From Mycobacteriaceae bacterium (lineage in GTDB: Bacteria; Actinomycetota; Actinomycetes; Mycobacteriales; Mycobacteriaceae), in the NCBI GenBank assembly GCA_028726465.1, contig JAQYQB010000007.1, forward strand, positions 1-64,000: DNA of 64,000 bases, given 5' to 3'. This document shows positions 1-8,452 of this stretch, one piece after another; position 1 is the stretch's first letter, and every line of letters starts with the position of its first letter. The notes below the pieces were generated by a model, which was not told where the DNA came from, made no database searches, and saw only the letters and a program-made list of their open reading frames with translations. The position numbers and the translations under genes were made by a program.

Positions 1-834
1 CACACCACGTATACGCGCAAGCAAGCCGATGCGAGGAAAGGCGCCGCGGAATCCGGACACCACTTAGATACTTTGCTGGTGTTAGACAACGCCTTCCGCC
101 GGGTGCGACACAAAGGCCACGCCTGGGCCATGCTCATAGAACTCTGCAACACCCCCGGCACCACCAAACAACTCCGCCGCCTTGCCAACCAAAAGGTCCT
201 AGAGCTTAACCGCCCGGCCCCACCGGCCGAAGGCGTGCGCGTGACCCGCTGCAAAGACGGACCGAGTACTTTTTCTATCACCGGCGACCCTGAGCTGGTG
301 GAAAACCTCTGGGCGTCGATTAAGACCATCCCCGACGTGGAAGCCTTGTTCAGCGGCGGGCTGAACAAGCAACCGAAAGCCACCCACGTGGTGATCTCGC
401 TTCCTGATTGGGTGCAAATCCTGTCCGGTGATGGGGATGAGATCACCCTGCAGCTAACCAACGGCACCACCATGACCGGTGCCGAGTACGTCCGCCAATG
501 CTTGCTGGACGCGGGCCTGGCCACCCTGGTGGACCCTAGGCGCGGCCCGGTCAACCACTACCGCTTCCAGCGCCACGCTTCACCGAAGCAGAAGGACATG
601 GCCAAGGCCGAGACCACCACCTGTGCGTGGCCGAACTGCCGCAAGCCGGCCGATGAGTGCCAGGTCCACCACATCCACCCCTGGGCCGATGGCGGCGAGA
701 CCAACCAGGAGAATCTCACCTTGTTGTGTGAGTTCCATAATTCGTGGAACGACGACGACCCCGCCTACCCCAGACACGGGCGGGTCAATCGAAGACACGG
801 CAAGGTGACCTGGGACCCGCCCTGGGGCGGCTGA
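1..834 (+). CDS. HNH endonuclease / DUF222 (13E12-repeat family) protein, 5' truncated by window edge
   Basis: The reading frame is open from base 1, so the gene starts upstream and only the C-terminal 277 residues are seen. The C-terminus carries an HNH nuclease fold: CAWPNC (starting near residue 208 of the visible part), then the HHIHPWADGG block and the closing LLCEFHN. The Cys pairs probably bind structural zinc and the HH/N residues the catalytic metal. Actinobacteria carry many such proteins with an N-terminal DUF222 region; in mycobacteria they are called 13E12 repeats, and their biological role is not settled. An internal TTG at 73 could be read as a start, but codons before it are open and keep the same composition, so I treat the gene as partial. 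Family call is firm, function is not. Confidence 0.88.
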   Translation, partial: HTTYTRKQADARKGAAESGHHLDTLLVLDNAFRRVRHKGHAWAMLIELCNTPGTTKQLRRLANQKVLELNRPAPPAEGVRVTRCKDGPSTFSITGDPELVENLWASIKTIPDVEALFSGGLNKQPKATHVVISLPDWVQILSGDGDEITLQLTNGTTMTGAEYVRQCLLDAGLATLVDPRRGPVNHYRFQRHASPKQKDMAKAETTTCAWPNCRKPADECQVHHIHPWADGGETNQENLTLLCEFHNSWNDDDPAYPRHGRVNRRHGKVTWDPPWGG

Positions 835-841
835 CACTGGG

Positions 842-885
842 GCGGCGGGCATAAATCCCGCCGCGGGGCTGGCATAAAGCCAGCC
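842..885. repeat. Two tandem hairpins with the same ATAAA loop core
   Basis: Two perfect inverted repeats sit 2 bp apart: an 8-bp stem (842-849 with 857-864, loop CATAAAT) and a 7-bp stem (867-873 with 879-885, loop ATAAA). They lie just after the stop of the HNH gene. No T-tract follows on the plus strand, so they are not classic intrinsic terminators, though they could stabilise the 3' end of the mRNA. Confidence 0.6.
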
Positions 886-919
886 GAGCCACAAGGAACG
901 GCCAGCCAAATACACTGAA

Positions 920-948
920 AGGCGCCACGGACCACGTCCGTAGCGCCT
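920..948 (-). terminator. Terminator-like hairpin between convergent HNH and doxX genes
   Basis: A 13-bp stem with one mismatch, AGGCGC-c-ACGGAC (920-932) against GTCCGT-a-GCGCCT (936-948), with a 3-nt loop. On the minus strand it is followed by TTTC, so it best serves the doxX gene ending at 968. It is also placed to stop transcripts from the HNH gene. Confidence 0.6.
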
Positions 949-967
949 ACTCGGCGTGCCTTAAGGC

Positions 968-2140
968 CTAGTGCAGCGGATTGACCCCTGCGCCGAACCA
1001 CCAGATAGCCCCCAGGGCGACCAAGCCCAGGATGATGAAGACCCACGAGGACGCCAGCGGGCGACGCACCCACGAGCGACCAAAGTCCAGCGACATAACA
1101 CCCGGGCCGGTGAACTGAACGCCCAGAGCGATAACGAACAACACGACCGACAGCCATACCGACTCCGGCCAGTTAAAGACGTTGAGCCCGGCCCCAGAGA
1201 CAGCGAGGGCGTGCAGGGCGGTGAACCCGGTGACGAGCGTCGCGAGCATCGCCGCGACCGGCGTCAACAGACCCAAGACGAGGAAGGCGCCAGCGACCAA
1301 CTGGACGACCGGCACACCGATGCCCAGAATGTTGGCCCACGGATAACCCGCGAACTGCTCGGTGACCTCGCTAAGGCCGGCAGAATCGCCGAGCTGCAGT
1401 AGCGGGCGCAGCCCCGCCAGGATGAGGTACACGCCCAAGCCGAGGCGGACCAGCAAAAGGCCGAAATCGATGGTGCCACGCTTAGCGGAGGCCGTGGTTT
1501 CGGGGGCCTCGGTCGGGTCGGTGGCATCGGCAGCGCCGGCGTAGAGGGGCTGCCCGTCGGCGTCGTACTGCTCGCCGGCCGGGACCTGGGAGGTCGCGGC
1601 GTAGTCCGGCTCGTTCGGATCCAGCGCCATGGTCTCCTGCGGCGCGGCGGCCGGCTGGTAGCGAGTGGCAGGCTCGTCGGCGCGGCGCTCGGCGAAGTCG
1701 CGATCGGCAAAGGCCTCGGACTCGCGCGGCTCGCGGTCCAGCTGGACGGTCGGATCCGCGGCGGCGGCCGGCGCACCCGTGGCACTGAAGGCGGTGGTCT
1801 CAGCCCCCTGGCCTGCCGACCTCACCTCGGGAGCCTCCTCCACACCCGGCTCGGGCGTGGTAGCGCGGGGCTCGATGTTCTGCGGCTGGGCGCGGCCGGC
1901 GCGCTCGAAGAGGGAGCTGCGCTTCGGCGCGGGCTTGCTCGGGGCACCTGCCTGGGCGGACTCGCTGGTCTCGCCAGGCTTGGCGGCCTGGCCGAACTCG
2001 GTGGTCTCCGGGGCATCGTCGCGCTTTAGGGGACGCGCGGTGCCGCGGCCGGAAGACTGGGAGGGCCCAGTGTAGGTGGGAACGTCGTCAAAGTCATCGC
2101 CTAAGGCTCGGGCGTTATCTGGCTTGTTGTTCTGGGTCAT
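968..2140 (-). CDS. DoxX family membrane protein with long disordered N-terminus
   Basis: 390 residues. The C-terminal part (about residues 225-390) has four hydrophobic helices typical of DoxX, starting at IDFGLLLVRLGLGVYLILAG and containing VARL/GAFLVLGLLTPVAA-like segments. DoxX proteins are small membrane proteins of the MPO1/DoxD superfamily; some are linked to redox or thiol stress, but the substrate is unknown. The first ~220 residues are low complexity (Pro, Ala, Glu, Thr) with no recognisable domain, presumably a cytoplasmic tail. I chose ATG 2140 rather than the TTG at 2149 because TAAGTT lies 7 nt before this ATG, fitting a leaderless transcript, and no Shine-Dalgarno is seen. It runs divergently from the GST gene. 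Confidence 0.85.
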   Translation of the reverse strand: MTQNNKPDNARALGDDFDDVPTYTGPSQSSGRGTARPLKRDDAPETTEFGQAAKPGETSESAQAGAPSKPAPKRSSLFERAGRAQPQNIEPRATTPEPGVEEAPEVRSAGQGAETTAFSATGAPAAAADPTVQLDREPRESEAFADRDFAERRADEPATRYQPAAAPQETMALDPNEPDYAATSQVPAGEQYDADGQPLYAGAADATDPTEAPETTASAKRGTIDFGLLLVRLGLGVYLILAGLRPLLQLGDSAGLSEVTEQFAGYPWANILGIGVPVVQLVAGAFLVLGLLTPVAAMLATLVTGFTALHALAVSGAGLNVFNWPESVWLSVVLFVIALGVQFTGPGVMSLDFGRSWVRRPLASSWVFIILGLVALGAIWWFGAGVNPLH

Positions 2141-2232
2141 AACTGCCAACTTAGGCCAGCTAAGCGTCAGTCTGGACCACCGTTATCGGCGCGCCGCGAC
2201 ATCGTCTGCAAATCGAGCCCCTTTCACCTTTG

Positions 2233-2259
2233 TTGACACGTCACGCTTTTGGGTACACT
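2233..2259 (+). promoter_or_regulatory. Predicted sigma-A promoter of the GST gene
   Basis: TTGACA at 2233-2238 and TACACT at 2254-2259 (spacer 15 bp, a little short) lie upstream of a strong AAGGAGG ribosome site and the ATG at 2290. The predicted 5' leader is about 25 nt. This gene has a conventional leader, unlike many neighbours. Confidence 0.5.
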
Positions 2260-2289
2260 AGAGTTATTAGCCAACACCAAGGAGGAACC

Positions 2290-3372
2290 ATGACCGACAA
2301 GAACCAGGACTGGGCCGGCGACCCGCACAACGCTTCCCCGGACGGCGAATTCGTCCGCGACACCAACTACATCACCGACCGTTTTGTCGCCGGTATCACC
2401 GAGCGCCAGAACAACGACGACGGCACCGTCAGCTGGCCAATGGCCGCCGACCGCTACCGGCTTATCGCCGCCCGCGCCTGCCCGTGGGCGCACCGCTCCG
2501 TCATCACGCGCCGCCTGATGGGCCTCGAGGACACCCTCTCGCTAGGCCTGGCCGGCCCGACCCACGACGTGCGCTCCTGGACCTTCGACCTGGATCCCGA
2601 TGGCGTCGACCCAGTGCTTCGCATCCCCCGCCTGCAGGACGCCTACTTCGCCCGCTTCCCCGACTACCCGCGCGGGATCACGGTACCTGCCATCGTGGAG
2701 GTCGCCAGCGGGAAGGTCGTGACGAACGACTACGACAGCATCGTGCGCGATTTCATCACCGGGTGGACCGACTTCCACCGCGCCGGCGCCCCGAACCTCT
2801 ACCCCGCCGAGCACGCGGCCGAAATCGACGAGCTCAACGAGTACATCTTCCGCAACATCAACAACGGCGTCTACCGCTGCGGCTTCGCCGGCAGCCAGGA
2901 GGCCTACGAAAAGGCCTACGCGGACCTCTGGGAGGCCCTCGACTGGGTCGAAGAGCGCCTGGGCCAGCAGCGCTACATGGTCGGCGAGCACCTCACCGAG
3001 ACCGATATCCGCCTCTTCGTCACGCTGGTGCGCTTCGATCCGGTCTACTACTCGCACTTCAAGTGCTCCCGCCACAAGACTTCCGAGCTGCCGAACATCC
3101 GCGGCTACCTGCAGGAGCTTTTCCAGATCCCGGGCTTCGGTGACACCACCGACTTCACCGAGATCAAGCAGCACTATTTCATCGTGCACAAGGAAGTAAA
3201 CCCCACCCAGGTTGTCCCGGTCGGCCCGGAGATGTCCTGGCTGGCCCAGCCGCACGACCGCGACCGCTTCGGCGGCGCCCCCTTCGCCGAGGGCACCACG
3301 CTGCCCGGCGCCCTGCCGAAGGGCGAGGAGCTCAAGAACCCGGAGCCCTTCCAGGAAGAGCTCTTCGGCTAA
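2290..3372 (+). CDS. Glutathionyl-hydroquinone-reductase-like glutathione S-transferase (ECM4/YqjG family)
   Basis: 360 residues, the usual length of the omega-like ECM4/YqjG class. The N-terminal thioredoxin-fold domain carries the catalytic Cys in ACPWAHR; the motif DYPRGITVPAIVE and the block NDYDSIVRDF match the glutathione-site region of that family; the rest is the all-helical GST C-terminal domain with ETDIRLFVTLVRFD. In proteobacteria and yeast these enzymes reductively remove a thiol from thiol-conjugated hydroquinones. Corynebacteria make mycothiol rather than glutathione, so the physiological thiol is probably mycothiol (inference). ATG 2290 is set by AAGGAGG ending 5 nt upstream. 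It stands alone between the doxX promoter region and convergent lysG. Confidence 0.85.
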   Translation: MTDKNQDWAGDPHNASPDGEFVRDTNYITDRFVAGITERQNNDDGTVSWPMAADRYRLIAARACPWAHRSVITRRLMGLEDTLSLGLAGPTHDVRSWTFDLDPDGVDPVLRIPRLQDAYFARFPDYPRGITVPAIVEVASGKVVTNDYDSIVRDFITGWTDFHRAGAPNLYPAEHAAEIDELNEYIFRNINNGVYRCGFAGSQEAYEKAYADLWEALDWVEERLGQQRYMVGEHLTETDIRLFVTLVRFDPVYYSHFKCSRHKTSELPNIRGYLQELFQIPGFGDTTDFTEIKQHYFIVHKEVNPTQVVPVGPEMSWLAQPHDRDRFGGAPFAEGTTLPGALPKGEELKNPEPFQEELFG

Positions 3373-3387
3373 GCCGCGCTAGGCAAC

Positions 3388-3405
3388 GGGCTAAGCAACT
3401 AGCCC
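3388..3405. terminator. Short hairpin at the gst/lysG convergent junction
   Basis: GGGCTA (3388-3393) and TAGCCC (3400-3405) form a 6-bp stem with loop AGCAAC, overlapping the last codons of lysG. It is the only candidate terminator between the two convergent genes and has no T-tract. Confidence 0.35.
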
Positions 3406-4266
3406 CTCCCCGGCGGCGCGCACGACGGAGTCCGTGAGCTCCTCGAGCACCTCGGATTCTAGCCGCCAGCGCTGCCAGTACAGATCGACGTCCAGCGGAT
3501 CACCGTCGAGCAGCACCACCTGCCCGCTGTCGAGCAGCGGCCGCGCCTGGGCCTCGGCCACCAACCCCCAGCCCAGGCCCGCGCGGACGGCCTCGACGTA
3601 GCCCTCGGCCGAGGGAATCTCCGAGATATTAGCCCGGATGACGTGCGAGTCGATGAAGCGTTCCTGCATGGCATCGTCGAGCACTTGGTCGTGCGGGCCG
3701 TACATCACCACCGGCATCTGCGTCCACGAAATACCCTCCACCGTCCGATGCCGCCGCGCCAGCCCCGGTGCCGCCACGGCGACCAGCCGCTGCTTGCCCA
3801 GGTACGTCGACTCGCAGCCGCTCACCGGCAGCTCCTCGCGGGTTACCGCGCCGAGGACGTCGCCGCGGCGGAGCATCGCCAGCGTGCGAGCCTCGTCCTC
3901 AATCAGCAAGCGCAACGATGCCTTGCCCCCGTCGGCCACGTCCTCCAGCACCGGGCGAAACCAGGTCGCCAGCGAGTCGGCGTTCACGGCCACCGACAAG
4001 GGGACGCGCGCCAGGCGTTTCTGCAGGCGGGCATTGGTCTCGGCCTGGACCAAGGCCATGCGGCGGGCGGCTTGGACGAGGACTTCGCCGGCATCGGTAG
4101 CCATCACCGGCGTGGAGCGCCGCAGCAGGACGCGGCCCGTGCTGGTTTCCAGGGCTTTGACGCGCTGGCTAACCGCGGAGGGTGATACCCCTAACACTCG
4201 GGCGGCGCCGTCGAAGCTGCCTTCGTCCACAATTGCCAGCATAGTTTCCAGATGAAGCGGGTTCAT
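3391..4266 (-). CDS. lysG: LysR-type regulator of lysine/arginine export, LysG (ArgP family)
   Basis: 291 residues. The N-terminal winged helix-turn-helix (residues about 4-60) reads HLETMLAIVDEGSFDGAAR then GVSPSAVSQRVKALE, the ArgP/LysG signature; the C-terminal two-thirds is a LysR effector-binding domain. In C. glutamicum LysG activates lysE when lysine, arginine or histidine accumulates. Here the gene is divergent from lysE with a 69-bp shared control region. The start ATG 4266 is supported by TAAGCT placed 7 nt upstream on the minus strand (leaderless layout); a second hexamer TATAGT lies further up. Autoregulation through the shared operator is likely. Assignment is firm from the family motif plus the neighbour. 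Confidence 0.93.
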   Translation of the reverse strand: MNPLHLETMLAIVDEGSFDGAARVLGVSPSAVSQRVKALETSTGRVLLRRSTPVMATDAGEVLVQAARRMALVQAETNARLQKRLARVPLSVAVNADSLATWFRPVLEDVADGGKASLRLLIEDEARTLAMLRRGDVLGAVTREELPVSGCESTYLGKQRLVAVAAPGLARRHRTVEGISWTQMPVVMYGPHDQVLDDAMQERFIDSHVIRANISEIPSAEGYVEAVRAGLGWGLVAEAQARPLLDSGQVVLLDGDPLDVDLYWQRWRLESEVLEELTDSVVRAAGEGLVA

Positions 4267-4335
4267 GAAGCATAGCTTAACTATATTTAGTCTGATTAAC
4301 TAGACTTCACTTTCGCGCGGCGGCACACTAGAGAT
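4267..4335. promoter_or_regulatory. lysG-lysE divergent control region with LysR-type operator
   Basis: AGTCT (4289-4293) and AGACT (4302-4306) form an interrupted palindrome with 8 bp between arms, and its core has the T-N11-A shape typical of LysR-family boxes. For lysE the only hexamer at leaderless distance is CACACT (4324-4329), 6 nt before ATG 4336; it lacks the first T of TANNNT, as expected for an activator-dependent promoter. For lysG a good TAAGCT hexamer is present. This is the expected LysG target. Confidence 0.7.
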
Positions 4336-5046
4336 ATGTCGATCATCGTTGCTGGCTTCGCCCTGGGTATCTCCCTTATCGTCGCTATCGGGCCCCAGAA
4401 TGCCCTCCTGCTCAAACAGGGCATTCGCCGCCATGCGATTGGCGTGGTGATTGCTATCTGCGCGGCCAGCGACATCATCATGATTCTCGGCGGCACCGCC
4501 GGCGTCGGCTTCTTGGTCGACCGCTTCCCTTGGGCGCTGACCATCCTCAAATACGCGGGCGCGGCCTACCTGGCCTATTTCACCTTCCTGTGCTTCCGCG
4601 ACGCCCTCACCCCCGACGGCAAGGCCCTCGACGCGGACACGCCGCCCAACAAGACCGAGGAGATCGAATCCTTCGGCACCTCCCCCGACGCCCGCGGCGG
4701 CGTGGCCGCCGTGGCCACGAAGACCCGCCGGGTCATCCGCCGCCAGATGCAGGAAAAGACCTGGCTCAAGCCAGCCCTGGCCGCCGTGGCCATCTGCTGG
4801 CTCAACCCGGCCGCTTACGTCGACGTGCTCGTCATGTTGGGCGGCGTGGCCAACCAGTACGGCCCCGACGACCGCTGGCTCTTTGCCGGCGGCGCCATCT
4901 GCGCCAGCCTCGTCTGGTTCCCTACCATCGGCTACGGCGCGGCCAAGTTCTCCGACGTTCTGGCGCAGCCGAAGGTCTGGCGGGTCATCAACTTCGCCAT
5001 CGGCTGCATCATGATTGGCCTGACCATCAAGCTGCTGATGCACTAA
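4336..5046 (+). CDS. lysE: Lysine/arginine exporter LysE
   Basis: 236 residues, matching C. glutamicum LysE. Hydrophobic helices alternate with a hydrophilic central loop (about residues 95-145, rich in charged residues). The N-terminal AIGPQNALLLKQGIRRH block is the LysE family signature, and WLNPAAYVDVLVMLGG with WFPTIGYGAAK are the other conserved parts. It exports L-lysine and L-arginine by proton-motive-force-driven antiport and prevents toxic accumulation during growth on peptides. The ATG at 4336 has no Shine-Dalgarno and sits 6 nt after a weak -10, so the mRNA is probably near-leaderless and LysG-dependent. A strong terminator follows directly. Confidence 0.95.
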   Translation: MSIIVAGFALGISLIVAIGPQNALLLKQGIRRHAIGVVIAICAASDIIMILGGTAGVGFLVDRFPWALTILKYAGAAYLAYFTFLCFRDALTPDGKALDADTPPNKTEEIESFGTSPDARGGVAAVATKTRRVIRRQMQEKTWLKPALAAVAICWLNPAAYVDVLVMLGGVANQYGPDDRWLFAGGAICASLVWFPTIGYGAAKFSDVLAQPKVWRVINFAIGCIMIGLTIKLLMH

Positions 5047-5048
5047 AC

Positions 5049-5093
5049 GCCCCGCCGGAGAGCTCGTCTCCGCGGGGCGCCGGTCCGGCTTTT
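5049..5093 (+). terminator. Intrinsic terminator of lysE
   Basis: A 12-bp interrupted stem (GCCCCGC-c-GGAGA 5049-5061 with TCTCC-GCGGGGC 5067-5078) is followed by a second small stem GCCGG/CCGGC and TTTT (5090-5093). It ends the lysE transcript and meets the convergent ykvI gene three bases on. Confidence 0.8.
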
Positions 5094-5095
5094 AG

Positions 5096-6538
5096 TTAGT
5101 TCTTCTGCTCGCTAGTGGAAGCGTCGGTGCCGGTGGTCTCGGCATCGTCGGCCTCGGGGTCACCGGAGGCGCCGGTTTCCTCGATCCACTGCTTGATTTC
5201 TTCCTCGGAGCGGCCTTCCTCAACGTTGTCGCGCTCGGTGTAGTAGCTGACGTCGTTGCGCTTCTCGTCGTACTCCTCGAGGTCGAAATCGACTTCCTCG
5301 TCGTTGTCGAGGTCGTCGGTGACCTCGTCGACGATGTCGTTGTAGAGCTCCTCGCGTTCCAGGTTGGAGTCGACCAGCTGCTGGCCGATCTCGTCGTCGT
5401 AGCGCGCGGCGTCGTACTCCTTGTCCGGGTGCAGCTTCAGGTGCAGCAGGGCGCGGATGCGCTCGCGGCGCACGCCCTCGTCCTTAATCTGGGACTGGCT
5501 GCGGAACCAGGCGAAGACCAGGATGGCCACCATGACAATGCCCATGTAGCCGATGACCGGGTAGACGTAGTTCATCAGGGTCTTGAAGCCGGCGAAGGAG
5601 ACCCCGAAGCCAGCCAGGCAGCCCGCGACGAAGATGACGCGGTAACGGCCCTCGTGGCCGGCGGACAGGCGCTTACCCAGCGCGTAGAACATGCCGATGG
5701 CGGTGTTGAAAATCATCAGGTAGATGATGACGGCCATGATGCCGCCCAGCACGGAGCCCATCTCGTCGACGAGCATCAGCATCGGGATGTCGGAGTCGCC
5801 GATCTTGTCGGCGTTCATCAGCAGGGAGAAGCCCGCCATGCCTATCATGATGAAGTAGATGACGCCGCCAATGATGCCGCCCAGGCCGGCCTCGCGCGGG
5901 CTGATGTTGTCGCCGCCGATGACCAGGGACATGGACACGGCCAGCATCAGGGCCAGGCCGTTGTAGTTCAGGGCAGAAACCAGCCAGTTGCCGATAGGCG
6001 AATCAATCTGGCCGGAGTGCTCCATGGCCAGGGTGACGTCCTCGGGCATGCTGAACAGCGTGTAGATGAAGACCAGGATGACCGCGATGATGATGGTCGG
6101 GGTCAGCGCGCCGATGACCTTGGAAACCTTGTCGACGTCCAGCATGCCGCACACCAGCACGAGGATGAGCATCAGCAGGGAGCCGACCCAGGCCGGCCAG
6201 CCGAACTGCTGCTCCATGTTGGAGCCGGCGCCGGCGAGCATCACGAAGCCGATTGCGAACAGGGTGATGACCACCGCGATATCCAGCAGCTTGGAAACAA
6301 TCGGGTGGGTCACGCGGCGGAAGACGGTGTTGTGCTCCGAGGCGTGGAAGTAGCTACCCAGCTGCAGGAAGACGGTGCCAGCCAGCGTCATGATGATGCC
6401 GGCGACGATGATGCCCCACACGCCGTTGGCGCCGAAGGAGGTGAAGTATTGCACGATCTCCTGGCCCGTCGCGAAGCCGGCGCCAACCAGCAGGCCGACG
6501 AAGGCCAAGGCGATGCTCATTGATTTGGTAATAGACAC
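5096..6538 (-). CDS. YkvI family membrane protein (APC-like transporter) with acidic cytoplasmic tail
   Basis: About 480 residues. The first ~345 residues hold roughly ten hydrophobic helices, beginning with the helix ending GLLVGAGFATGQEIVQYF, which resembles the Na+/substrate site helix of LeuT-fold transporters and is the hallmark of the YkvI family. Substrates of this family are not established. The last ~130 residues are hydrophilic and very acidic (DEVTDDLDNDEEVDFD, EEGRSEEEIKQW), which is not needed for transport and may be a regulatory tail. The start is uncertain: GTG 6538 follows AGGAAA closely; TTG 6562 and ATG 6520 are in frame. Upstream is a long structured leader. Confidence 0.8.
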   Translation of the reverse strand: MSITKSMSIALAFVGLLVGAGFATGQEIVQYFTSFGANGVWGIIVAGIIMTLAGTVFLQLGSYFHASEHNTVFRRVTHPIVSKLLDIAVVITLFAIGFVMLAGAGSNMEQQFGWPAWVGSLLMLILVLVCGMLDVDKVSKVIGALTPTIIIAVILVFIYTLFSMPEDVTLAMEHSGQIDSPIGNWLVSALNYNGLALMLAVSMSLVIGGDNISPREAGLGGIIGGVIYFIMIGMAGFSLLMNADKIGDSDIPMLMLVDEMGSVLGGIMAVIIYLMIFNTAIGMFYALGKRLSAGHEGRYRVIFVAGCLAGFGVSFAGFKTLMNYVYPVIGYMGIVMVAILVFAWFRSQSQIKDEGVRRERIRALLHLKLHPDKEYDAARYDDEIGQQLVDSNLEREELYNDIVDEVTDDLDNDEEVDFDLEEYDEKRNDVSYYTERDNVEEGRSEEEIKQWIEETGASGDPEADDAETTGTDASTSEQKN

Positions 6539-6610
6539 AACTTTCCTAGTTCTGCTAGACAATGATCAAGTCTCAAGCGCGCACCCGACGGCCAGGGGCC
6601 CTGCCAGAAA

Positions 6611-6641
6611 GCGGCGGGCCCAGCCAGCCTCAGCCCGCCGC
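6611..6641 (-). promoter_or_regulatory. Hairpin in the putative ykvI leader
   Basis: The 342-bp gap 6539-6880 has no gene. On the minus strand it holds two TATGCT hexamers (complement at 6656-6661 and 6708-6713) that could be -10 elements for ykvI. A perfect 9-bp stem, GCGGCGGGC (6611-6619) with GCCCGCCGC (6633-6641), would lie at the very 5' end of the transcript from the nearer one, giving a leader of about 110 nt. Whether it regulates translation is unknown. Confidence 0.4.
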
Positions 6642-6827
6642 GGCCCGAGGGAGCAAGCATACAACTCAACCTCCGGCGCAGCGGATTGGCGCGCGCTGTC
6701 GTCCCAAAGCATAACGCACCTGTCCGCGCCGCCTGGTGTGCACTGTAGCTAGTCCACCCCTACCTGTGAGACACCTAACGCTTGGCTGGGACTTTCGGCA
6801 GGAAAGGCCCCGGAATACGCCAAAGAA

Positions 6828-6857
6828 CCGCGGATATCATTTTGATAACATCCGCGG
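6828..6857 (-). terminator. Terminator-like hairpin after gatB
   Basis: CCGCGGAT (6828-6835) pairs perfectly with ATCCGCGG (6850-6857); the loop carries an inner ATCA/TGAT stem. On the minus strand it is followed by TTCTTT. It lies 23 nt after the gatB stop codon. Confidence 0.65.
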
Positions 6858-6880
6858 GTCCTGGCTGATAACTGTGCGGT

Positions 6881-8395
6881 CTAGTTGAGCTTCTCCGCGA
6901 TCAACTTGTTGACCTGGCCCGGGTCAGCCTTGCCCTGGGTGGCCTTCATGACTGCGCCCACGATGGCGCCGGTGACCTTCTTGTTGCCGGCCCGGTACTT
7001 CTCCACGATGTCCGGGTTGGCGGCCAAGGCGTCGTCGACGGCCTTCTCGATGGCGCCGTCGTCGCGGACGACCTCCAGGCCGCGCGCGGCGACGACCTCG
7101 TCGACGTCGCCCTCGCCAGCCAGCACGCCGTCGACGGCCTGGCGAGCCAGCTTGGTGGTCAGCTTGCCCTCGGCCACCAGGGCGCACACGCGGGCGACCT
7201 GCTGCGGGCTAATCGACAGATCGGCCAGGGCCACTCCCTGTTCGTTGGCCTTGCCGGAGAGGTAGGCCACCCACCAGGAGCGGGCATCGGAGGCCGGGGC
7301 GCCAGCCTCGACGGTGTCGACGATGAGGTCGAGGGCGCCGGCGTTGACCAGGTCGCGCATCTCCTCATCCGTCAGGCCCCACTCCTTCTGGATGCGGGCG
7401 CGGCGGACCCACGGCAGCTCCGGCAGCGTGGCGCGGATTTCCTCGACCCACTCGCGCGGGGCGATGACCGGCGGCAGGTCCGGGTCGTTGAAGTAACGGT
7501 AGTCCTCGGCGGTCTCCTTGGGGCGCCCCTTGGAGGTGGTGCCGTCGGCCTCCTGGTAGTGGCGGGTCTCCTGGACGATCTCGCCGCCGTCCTCGATGAC
7601 CTGGGCCTGGCGCTGCATCTCAAAGCGCACGGCCTGCTCGACGGACTTCAGCGAGTTGATGTTCTTGGTCTCTGTGCGTGTACCAAACTCCTCCTGGCCG
7701 ATGGGGCGCAGGGACAGGTTGGAGTCCACGCGCATGGAGCCCTGGTCCATGCGGGCATCGGACACGCCCAGGGCGGCGACCAGGTCGCGCAGGGCGGAGA
7801 CGTAGGCCTTGGCGACCTCGGGGGCGCGCTCGCCGGCGCCGATGATCGGCTTGGTAACGATCTCGATCAGCGGGATGCCGGCACGGTTGCAGTCCACCAG
7901 GGACTTCGTCGCGCCGTGGATGCGGCCGTCGGCGCCGCCCAGGTGGGTCAGCTTGCCGGTGTCTTCCTCCATGTGGGCGCGCTCGATCTCGACGCGCCAC
8001 TCAGTGCCGTCCTCGAGCTGGACGTCCAGGTAGCCGTCGTACGCGATGGGCTCGTCGTACTGGGAGATCTGGTAGTTCTTCGGCTGGTCCGGGTAGAAGT
8101 AGTTCTTCCGGGCGAACCGGGAGGACTCCGCGATGGAGCAGTTCAGCGCCAGCCCAATCTTGATGGCCCATTCCACGCCCTTGGCGTTAACGACCGGCAG
8201 CGCGCCCGGCAGCCCCAGGGACACCGGGTCCACGTTGCTGTTCGGAGCGGCGCTGAAATTGGTGGCCGAGGTGGAAAACATCTTGGTTTCGGTATCCAAC
8301 TCGACATGCACTTCCATGCCCATGACGGGTTCAAACTTTTCCAAGACCTCATCGAAGTCCATCAGGTCATACATCGCAGCAGTCATGCGTGCCAT
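6881..8395 (-). CDS. gatB: Asp-tRNA(Asn)/Glu-tRNA(Gln) amidotransferase subunit B
   Basis: 504 residues, full length. GatB is the kinase and tRNA-binding subunit of GatCAB, which phosphorylates the side chain of Asp or Glu on mischarged tRNA and accepts ammonia from GatA. Conserved blocks: GMEVHVEL at the start of the catalytic core, [19 protein letters not shown] (metal and ATP site region), [24 protein letters not shown] and the C-terminal YqeY-like tail domain. The gene is alone here; gatC and gatA lie about 7 kb away on the same strand, an arrangement also known in other corynebacteria. The ATG at 8395 follows TAACGT by 6 nt, fitting a leaderless mRNA; nearby in-frame ATGs make the exact start slightly uncertain. 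Confidence 0.97.
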   Translation of the reverse strand: MARMTAAMYDLMDFDEVLEKFEPVMGMEVHVELDTETKMFSTSATNFSAAPNSNVDPVSLGLPGALPVVNAKGVEWAIKIGLALNCSIAESSRFARKNYFYPDQPKNYQISQYDEPIAYDGYLDVQLEDGTEWRVEIERAHMEEDTGKLTHLGGADGRIHGATKSLVDCNRAGIPLIEIVTKPIIGAGERAPEVAKAYVSALRDLVAALGVSDARMDQGSMRVDSNLSLRPIGQEEFGTRTETKNINSLKSVEQAVRFEMQRQAQVIEDGGEIVQETRHYQEADGTTSKGRPKETAEDYRYFNDPDLPPVIAPREWVEEIRATLPELPWVRRARIQKEWGLTDEEMRDLVNAGALDLIVDTVEAGAPASDARSWWVAYLSGKANEQGVALADLSISPQQVARVCALVAEGKLTTKLARQAVDGVLAGEGDVDEVVAARGLEVVRDDGAIEKAVDDALAANPDIVEKYRAGNKKVTGAIVGAVMKATQGKADPGQVNKLIAEKLN

Positions 8396-8452
8396 CTTAG
8401 TACGTTATTTTTCTTCGCCGGCAACTGGTCTTTTTTGCCTATGCTGGGGCGC

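Noticed and set aside
7559..8452. Long upstream extension of the 8453 gene (561-residue ORF)
   Set aside because: It is antisense to gatB over almost all its length and lacks coding character; the leaderless -10 fixes the start at 8453.
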